A stretch of 18,866 nt of DNA from JBOGGN01 sp050744165 (GTDB lineage: Bacteria > Actinomycetota > Acidimicrobiia > Acidimicrobiales > Palsa-688): assembly GCA_050744165.1 (NCBI GenBank), contig JBOGGN010000257.1, positions 1 through 18,866 on the forward strand, read 5' to 3'. A model generated the notes under the pieces. It saw only the letters and a list, made by a program, of their open reading frames with translations, was not told the origin of the DNA and searched no databases. This document shows, in pieces, positions 14,927 through 18,866 of this stretch. Positions within the stretch are counted from its first letter, which is position 1. Every line of letters begins with the position of its first letter. A program made the translations under genes and the position numbers.

Positions 14927-14940
14927 TTTACTATAATGAA
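14927..14940. promoter_or_regulatory. Divergent promoter with 14-bp dyad, site C
   Basis: TTTACTATAATGAA carries the same dyad as sites A and B with five of seven half-site pairs symmetric. A perfect -10 hexamer TATAAT at 14932-14937 faces the ComA-like gene and TATAGT on the other strand faces the AIR-synthase-like gene. The -10 toward ComA overlaps the annotated ATG, so transcription would begin near 14943-14945, at a GTG codon. A leaderless transcript is therefore likely for ComA. Confidence 0.6.
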
Positions 14941-15769
14941 TGAGGTGACGACCTTCCTCGACTTGCCGGCACGGTCGCCCAAGCCTCGCGCGGCCGGGTT
15001 GACCCACGTGCTCGACAAGGGCGTACCGGTCGCCGAGGTGGCAGGACGGCTGGCGGCGTCGGGCCGGTGGATCGACGTGTGGAAGTTCGGTTGGGGCACC
15101 GCCTACCTCGATCCCGATGTGGAGCAGAAGCTTCGCCTGCTGGCGGAACATCAGGTCCGGGCGTGCGTGGGCGGGACCTTGCTTGAGGTCGCGTGGTCGC
15201 AGGACAAGGTGGCGGAGTTCTTGGGCTGGGCGACGGCGATGGGGTTCCCTTGCATCGAGGTGTCCCGGGGGGCCGTCGACATGCCACTGGACGAGAAGTG
15301 GAACCTGATCCGCCAGGTGGTGGCGGCGCGGTCGTTTGCCGTGGTCTCCGAGGTCGGAGCCAAGGACCCCTCGGCGCCGGCGACCCCTGAGGCGTGGATT
15401 GCCGAGGCTGCCGGCGACCTTGAGGCGGGCGCCCGTTGGGTGTTGACCGAGGGGCGGGAGAGCGGGACGGTCGGAATGTTCCGTGAGGACGGCTCGCTGC
15501 GGTCCGACCTCCTCGAAGCGTTGGTCTCGGCGTTGGGGCTCGGCCACCTGGTCTTCGAGGCGCCCCGCAAAGACCAGCAGGCATGGTTCATCAACCGCTT
15601 CGGCCCGGATGTCAACCTGGCCAACATCGCCCTCGACGACACGATCGGCTTGGAGGCGCTGCGCCTTGGGCTACGGGCCGACACGCTCGGGCCCGTGGCC
15701 CGCCTGCGAACGCTCGAACGGCTCCCCGTCGAGCCGGTCGAGCCGGTCGTGGAGCGCCACCGGTCGTGA
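14936..15769 (+). CDS. comA: Phosphosulfolactate synthase, ComA-like
   Basis: This protein of up to 277 residues matches the ComA family, TIM-barrel enzymes that add sulfite to phosphoenolpyruvate to form (2R)-phosphosulfolactate in coenzyme M and sulfolactate synthesis. Family motifs are HVLDKG at 24-29, VWKFGWGT at 48-55, GGTLLE at 79-84, CIEVSRGAVDM at 106-116, SEVGAKD at 138-144 and EGRESGTVGMF at 172-182. The ATG at 14936 overlaps the best -10 box and has no Shine-Dalgarno sequence, so a leaderless start at the GTG at 14945 (protein beginning VTTFLDLPARS) is at least as likely. The C-terminal tail repeats Val-Glu-Pro. The stop overlaps the next gene as GTGA. The substrate may differ from that of archaeal ComA. 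Confidence 0.88.
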   Translation: MNEVTTFLDLPARSPKPRAAGLTHVLDKGVPVAEVAGRLAASGRWIDVWKFGWGTAYLDPDVEQKLRLLAEHQVRACVGGTLLEVAWSQDKVAEFLGWATAMGFPCIEVSRGAVDMPLDEKWNLIRQVVAARSFAVVSEVGAKDPSAPATPEAWIAEAAGDLEAGARWVLTEGRESGTVGMFREDGSLRSDLLEALVSALGLGHLVFEAPRKDQQAWFINRFGPDVNLANIALDDTIGLEALRLGLRADTLGPVARLRTLERLPVEPVEPVVERHRS

Positions 15770-16848
15770 CCAACCTCTGGGCCAGCCAGTACCGGCAGGT
15801 GGCGGTGGCGACCGTCGACTTCCCCCTCGAGGCACCACGCCTGCGGGAGTACCTGCTCGGGCGTGAGGTGTATCGCCGGACGCAGTACGTGGTGTTTCGG
15901 CGGGGGGCGGAGACGGCGGTGGTGGAGGTGGTCAAGGCGCCCTCCGAGCAGGTCATGACCGTTGTGGCGGGCGTCTCGGTGCTCGCCCTGCCCCCGGACT
16001 GTGCCTTCGTCGAGGTCGCCGGCGTGGACACGGGCATCCCCAGTGCCTTGGCGGAGGCCGCCGCCACCCACGCTCCCGGCGCCCGCATGGCGGTGGTTGA
16101 GGGCCGGTACCACCACATCAACTTCATTCTCGACCCGGCTCCCCTGTCGGTCCGGGTCGTCGACCTGGTCCCTCCGGGCCCACCGAAGCTGGTCGACCAG
16201 GCCGCCCGCATCCTCGGCGTTGCCGAGGAACTGCCCCCCATTCGCCTCGTGCCGGACGTCGTCGACCTGGCAGACGTGGCGCGCATGCATCCGTCGACCA
16301 CGTACTTGCTTCCGTGCCGGGGATCGGGCTTTGCCCTTCCCGCTGGCATCGAGAGCACCGCCCGGCTTCCGGCGGCCACCGGCGGCGGGCTTTTGGCGGC
16401 CACCGGCGGCGCGGCGCCGGCGCCAGCGCCGGCGGTGGCGGCGGCGCAGACAACCGCCATGGCAACGCCTGACGTCGCCTTTCTCGACGAGCGCCCACCG
16501 AGGCGGGACTGGACGCTTCTCGGCTGCGCCCGCTCGAGGGAGTTGCACCGGTGGTTTTACGGCGACCTTCCGGCCTGTGTCGACATCTGTCCCCGCCGGC
16601 TGGCGGCCCGCAGCGGGAGGCCGGCCGCCCGCAGCCCCGATCCGACGGCGCCGGCGCCGGCGACCAGCGCGGTGTCGCTCACCAAATGCTGCCTCCTTGA
16701 AGACCGCATTGAGCACGACGGAACGACGGTGGTGGTGCCCTGGGGGGCGTCGCTCGACCAGGTGCGCCAGGGTTTGCAGACCGCGGTCGACCTCGCTTTA
16801 GTCCAGGGCCCTGAACGTACTTCGGAACCGGCGTGGTCGCCCGCTTAG
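15766..16848 (+). CDS. Unknown protein coupled to the ComA-like synthase
   Basis: This 360-residue protein is not recognised. The first half alternates hydrophobic and charged residues in an alpha/beta manner (VAVATVDFPLEAPRLREYLL; AVVEGRYHHINFILDP with H116-H117). A low-complexity Ala/Pro/Gly linker spans about 203-232. The C-terminal part is rich in paired and spaced cysteines: C184 (LLPCRGSGF), C254 (LLGCARSRELH), C271 and C275 (CVDICPRR) and C308-C309 (LTKCCLLED), with H261. These could bind a metal or cluster, or form a catalytic centre. It ends in VVVPWGASLDQVRQGLQTAV. The GTG start overlaps the ComA stop by four bases and the end overlaps the lyase start by 16 bases, so it is almost certainly part of the same pathway. 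Confidence 0.8.
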   Translation: MTNLWASQYRQVAVATVDFPLEAPRLREYLLGREVYRRTQYVVFRRGAETAVVEVVKAPSEQVMTVVAGVSVLALPPDCAFVEVAGVDTGIPSALAEAAATHAPGARMAVVEGRYHHINFILDPAPLSVRVVDLVPPGPPKLVDQAARILGVAEELPPIRLVPDVVDLADVARMHPSTTYLLPCRGSGFALPAGIESTARLPAATGGGLLAATGGAAPAPAPAVAAAQTTAMATPDVAFLDERPPRRDWTLLGCARSRELHRWFYGDLPACVDICPRRLAARSGRPAARSPDPTAPAPATSAVSLTKCCLLEDRIEHDGTTVVVPWGASLDQVRQGLQTAVDLALVQGPERTSEPAWSPA

Positions 16849-18221
16849 CCGACTCCGAGCTCTATGCCCACCTTTGGGGCACCGAGGAGATGCGGGCCAT
16901 CTTCGACGAGCGTGCGCGCCTTCAGTCCTGGCTCGACGTCTTGGTCGCCCTGGCGCGGGCCCAGGCCGAGCTCGGCATCATCCCCGGCGGGTCGGCCCAG
17001 GCCATCGCCGAGGCGGCCCATATCGAGAAGATCGACCTGGCCTACGCCGCCGCCGAGACCCGAGCCACGTCCCACTCCACGCTGGGTTTCATTCGCGCCT
17101 TCCAGCACGTCCTGCCTGAGTCGGCTCGGGAACACGTCTATTTCGGCGTCACCGTCCAAGACGTCACCGACACCTGGACGGTGCTCGCCGTCCGCCGGGT
17201 CGGGGCAGTGGTGTGGCGTGATCTGCGAGCCATCGAGAACCGGCTCCTCGACCTGGCGGCGCGCCACCGTGACTCGGTCATGGTGGGCCGCACCCACGGC
17301 CAGCCTGGGGCGCCGATCACCTTCGGGTTCAAGGCTGCGTCCTGGGCGGACGAGACGCGGCGCCACCTGGATCGGCTGCGCCTCGGCCAAGACCGCTGGC
17401 TGGTCGGCCAGCTCGGCGGTTCGGTCGGAAGTCTCGGCTTTTTTGGTCAGGACGGTGTGGCGCTGCGCCGAGCGTTCTGCCGGCAACTCGGGCTCGCCGA
17501 CCCGGTCATCTCCTGGCTTACCTCCCGCGACCGACTGGTGGAGGTGGTCCAGCTGCTGGCGATGATCACCGGCACCTTGGCCCGCATCGGCGACGAGGTC
17601 TACGAGTTGCAGCGGCCCGAGATCGGTGAGCTGCGAGAACCTTCGACCGACGCCGCGGTGGGCAGCATCACCATGCCCCACAAGCGCAACCCCGAACGCA
17701 GCGAGCACCTGGACACCCTGGCCCGGCTGGTGCGGGCCAACGCCGGCGCAGTCGTCGAGGCCATGGTCCAGCAGCACGAGCGCGACGGCCGGGGCTGGAA
17801 AACCGAATGGGTCGCCCTCCCCGAGGTCTGCCTCCTCACCGGCGCCGCGCTCCGATTCGCTATCGACCTGGTCTCCGGCCCGGAGGTCGACGTGGAACAG
17901 ATGGCGGCCAACGTGGCTGCGCAGTCGGCGTTCATCAACTCCGAGCGGGTCCTCGCCGTCTTGAGTACCCACCTCGGCAAGCACCGGACCCAGGCCCTGA
18001 TGCACGCCGCGCTGGCCCCGGGCGGTCCGGCTCCTCGCGAGGTGATCGCGGCGCTGGCCAGTGTCGGCACCAGCGCGGGCGTCGACCCCGACCTCCTGGC
18101 GCGGCTGGACGCCGAACGTGCGGTCATTGAGCCACCACCGGCGGTCGTCGCCATGGTCGATGAGGTGGTTCGCCGCGGCCGTGCCGCTCGACCCCAGGAG
18201 TCGGACTCGTGGCCAACCTGA
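16833..18221 (+). CDS. Lyase of the fumarase/aspartase superfamily (adenylosuccinate lyase-like)
   Basis: This 462-residue protein has all three conserved regions of the superfamily: ATSHSTLGFIRAFQ near 78-91, GVTVQDVTDTW near 105-115 with GRTHGQPGAPITFG at 152-165, and the flexible signature loop GSITMPHKRNPERSE at 277-291 carrying the catalytic serine position. The C-terminal part resembles the adenylosuccinate lyase/3-carboxymuconate cycloisomerase branch. Members add or remove fumarate (or a related acid) by beta-elimination. As the gene lies in an accessory operon between an unknown protein and a PLP enzyme, I infer a dedicated reaction rather than housekeeping purB. The GTG start has only a weak upstream binding site and probably relies on the 16-base overlap with the preceding gene. 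Confidence 0.85.
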   Translation: MVARLADSELYAHLWGTEEMRAIFDERARLQSWLDVLVALARAQAELGIIPGGSAQAIAEAAHIEKIDLAYAAAETRATSHSTLGFIRAFQHVLPESAREHVYFGVTVQDVTDTWTVLAVRRVGAVVWRDLRAIENRLLDLAARHRDSVMVGRTHGQPGAPITFGFKAASWADETRRHLDRLRLGQDRWLVGQLGGSVGSLGFFGQDGVALRRAFCRQLGLADPVISWLTSRDRLVEVVQLLAMITGTLARIGDEVYELQRPEIGELREPSTDAAVGSITMPHKRNPERSEHLDTLARLVRANAGAVVEAMVQQHERDGRGWKTEWVALPEVCLLTGAALRFAIDLVSGPEVDVEQMAANVAAQSAFINSERVLAVLSTHLGKHRTQALMHAALAPGGPAPREVIAALASVGTSAGVDPDLLARLDAERAVIEPPPAVVAMVDEVVRRGRAARPQESDSWPT

Positions 18222-18866
18222 CGCCCCTGTCCCCGGGAACGCAGCTACCCCGCTTCCCGTTGGCCGTGCTCCCCACGCCTCTCGTCCCAGCCCACCGGCT
18301 GCAACGGGCCATCGGCGGGCCCTTGGTCTGGGTCAAGCGAGACGACCTGATCGGGTTCGGCACCGCTGGCAACAAGGCCCGGCCACTGGAGTTGCTCCTC
18401 GGCGACGGCCTCGAGCGGGGCTGCGACGTCCTCGTCACCGGGGGCGGGCCGGGCTCGAACTTCTGTGCCGCCGCGGCCGCCGGGACCCGCGTGGCAGGAA
18501 TCGACTGCCACCTGGTCGTCGCCGGGACTGCCTCGAGCGCGCATCCGAACCTGGTGGCCGCCCGGGCGGCGGGCGCCCGGCTCCATTTCACCGAGCGCGA
18601 CGACCGGGAGGAGATCGACGTGGCCGTCAAGACCCTGGCGGCTGAGCTCGCCGCCAAGGGCCGGCGCCCCCTCTCGCTGCCCCGAGGCGGGGCCACTGCC
18701 CTGGGCACAACGGCCTTCGCCCACGCCCATGAAGAACTGCATGCCCAACTGGCGGCAGCTGCTGTCGTGGCGGGAGTGCTGGTGCTGGCGACTGGCTCGG
18801 GCGGCTCGCAAGCCGGCTTGGTCGCTGGGTCCACCACGCGACATTTAAGGCGGTATACCGCCTTAA
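18209..18866 (+). CDS. PLP-dependent enzyme, ACC deaminase/D-cysteine desulfhydrase family (partial)
   Basis: The first 219 residues are visible; the 3' end lies outside the window. The fold-type II PLP lysine is expected at K56 in GFGTAGNKARPLELLL, and the substrate/phosphate loops are LVTGGGPGSNFCAAAAAG (about 76-92) and LATGSGGSQAGLVAG near 194-208. The family includes ACC deaminase, D-cysteine desulfhydrase and L-cysteate sulfo-lyase (CuyA). Relatives usually have QSNH or QSNQ in the first loop; here it is GSNF, so the substrate may differ. AGGAG lies eight bases before the GTG, which overlaps the lyase end by 13 bases. The last seven or so codons fall in a perfect palindrome and may not be genuine. 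Confidence 0.85.
   Translation, partial: MANLTPLSPGTQLPRFPLAVLPTPLVPAHRLQRAIGGPLVWVKRDDLIGFGTAGNKARPLELLLGDGLERGCDVLVTGGGPGSNFCAAAAAGTRVAGIDCHLVVAGTASSAHPNLVAARAAGARLHFTERDDREEIDVAVKTLAAELAAKGRRPLSLPRGGATALGTTAFAHAHEELHAQLAAAAVVAGVLVLATGSGGSQAGLVAGSTTRHLRRYTAL
18845..18866. repeat. Perfect 22-bp palindrome at the right window edge
   Basis: The arm TTAAGGCGGTA is followed directly by its exact reverse complement and the sequence then ends. It interrupts the PLP-enzyme gene just where the conserved GGSQAGLVAG segment should continue into the rest of the domain. A fold-back or assembly-end artefact is the simplest reading. Confidence 0.85.

Noticed and set aside
15151..16716. Long minus-strand open frame of over 500 codons opposite ComA and the 360-residue gene
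   Set aside because: It is arginine- and glycine-rich with no motif, while the plus strand carries a coherent overlapping operon. It is an antisense frame caused by high GC content.
16845..18005. Long minus-strand open frame opposite the lyase
   Set aside because: The plus-strand frame has all signature motifs of the fumarase/aspartase superfamily; the antisense frame has none.
16833..18221. Housekeeping adenylosuccinate lyase purB
   Set aside because: The superfamily motifs fit, but the gene lies in an accessory operon and no other purine gene is near. Family-level naming is safer.

Overview
The window is GC-rich, densely packed bacterial DNA with actinobacterial gene content and order. 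The evidence is a tilS-hpt-ftsH-folE run, a zincin-like protein of the type often annotated as coenzyme F420-biosynthesis associated, a SigR/RsrA redox sigma pair, frequent GTG starts and ATGA-type gene overlaps. An uncultured or poorly studied actinobacterium is likely. A more precise placement (for example Acidimicrobiia) would be a guess. No tRNA, rRNA, CRISPR array, insertion sequence or phage gene was recognised. Every coding call was made by reading the protein; no database search was run.

Positions 1-371 hold no convincing gene, only a short tandem repeat and an inverted repeat at the left edge. From 11146 leftward to 372 all genes lie on the minus strand and follow each other closely. 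In transcription order they are carbamate kinase, an FdrA-like protein, an MSMEG_0565-type glycosyltransferase, sigR, rsrA, a small zinc-finger-like protein, a 43-residue membrane protein, the zincin-like protein, tilS, hpt, ftsH and folE. The last part (7245-372) is housekeeping: redox stress control, tRNA modification, purine salvage, membrane proteolysis and the first step of folate/pterin synthesis.

The part from about 7.3 kb to the right edge is accessory. Right of 11146 there is an unrecognised 224-residue protein, a radical SAM protein of the MSMEG_0568 type and a GNAT acetyltransferase (all plus strand). Next come an AIR-synthase-like protein (minus strand) and a plus-strand run of a ComA-like phosphosulfolactate synthase, an unrecognised 360-residue protein, a fumarase/aspartase-superfamily lyase and a PLP enzyme of the ACC deaminase/D-cysteine desulfhydrase fold cut by the window end. 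Radical SAM, GNAT, AIR-synthase-like and glycosyltransferase genes are four members of the conserved Nit1C-type cluster (Synechocystis sll0783-sll0787, M. smegmatis MSMEG_0565-0572). The nitrilase and the other usual members are not in this window.

The most interesting observation joins these parts. Three promoter regions of the accessory block (11231-11244, 11989-12002, 14927-14940) carry versions of the same 14-bp dyad, consensus TTTACTATAGTAAA, each overlapping a -10-like sequence. One dimeric regulator could therefore control carbamate kinase/FdrA, the unknown protein, radical SAM/GNAT, the AIR-synthase-like gene and the ComA operon. I infer a single co-regulated metabolic system, possibly linked to nitrogen scavenging and to a sulfonate-type or other small molecule. 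Its product is unknown.
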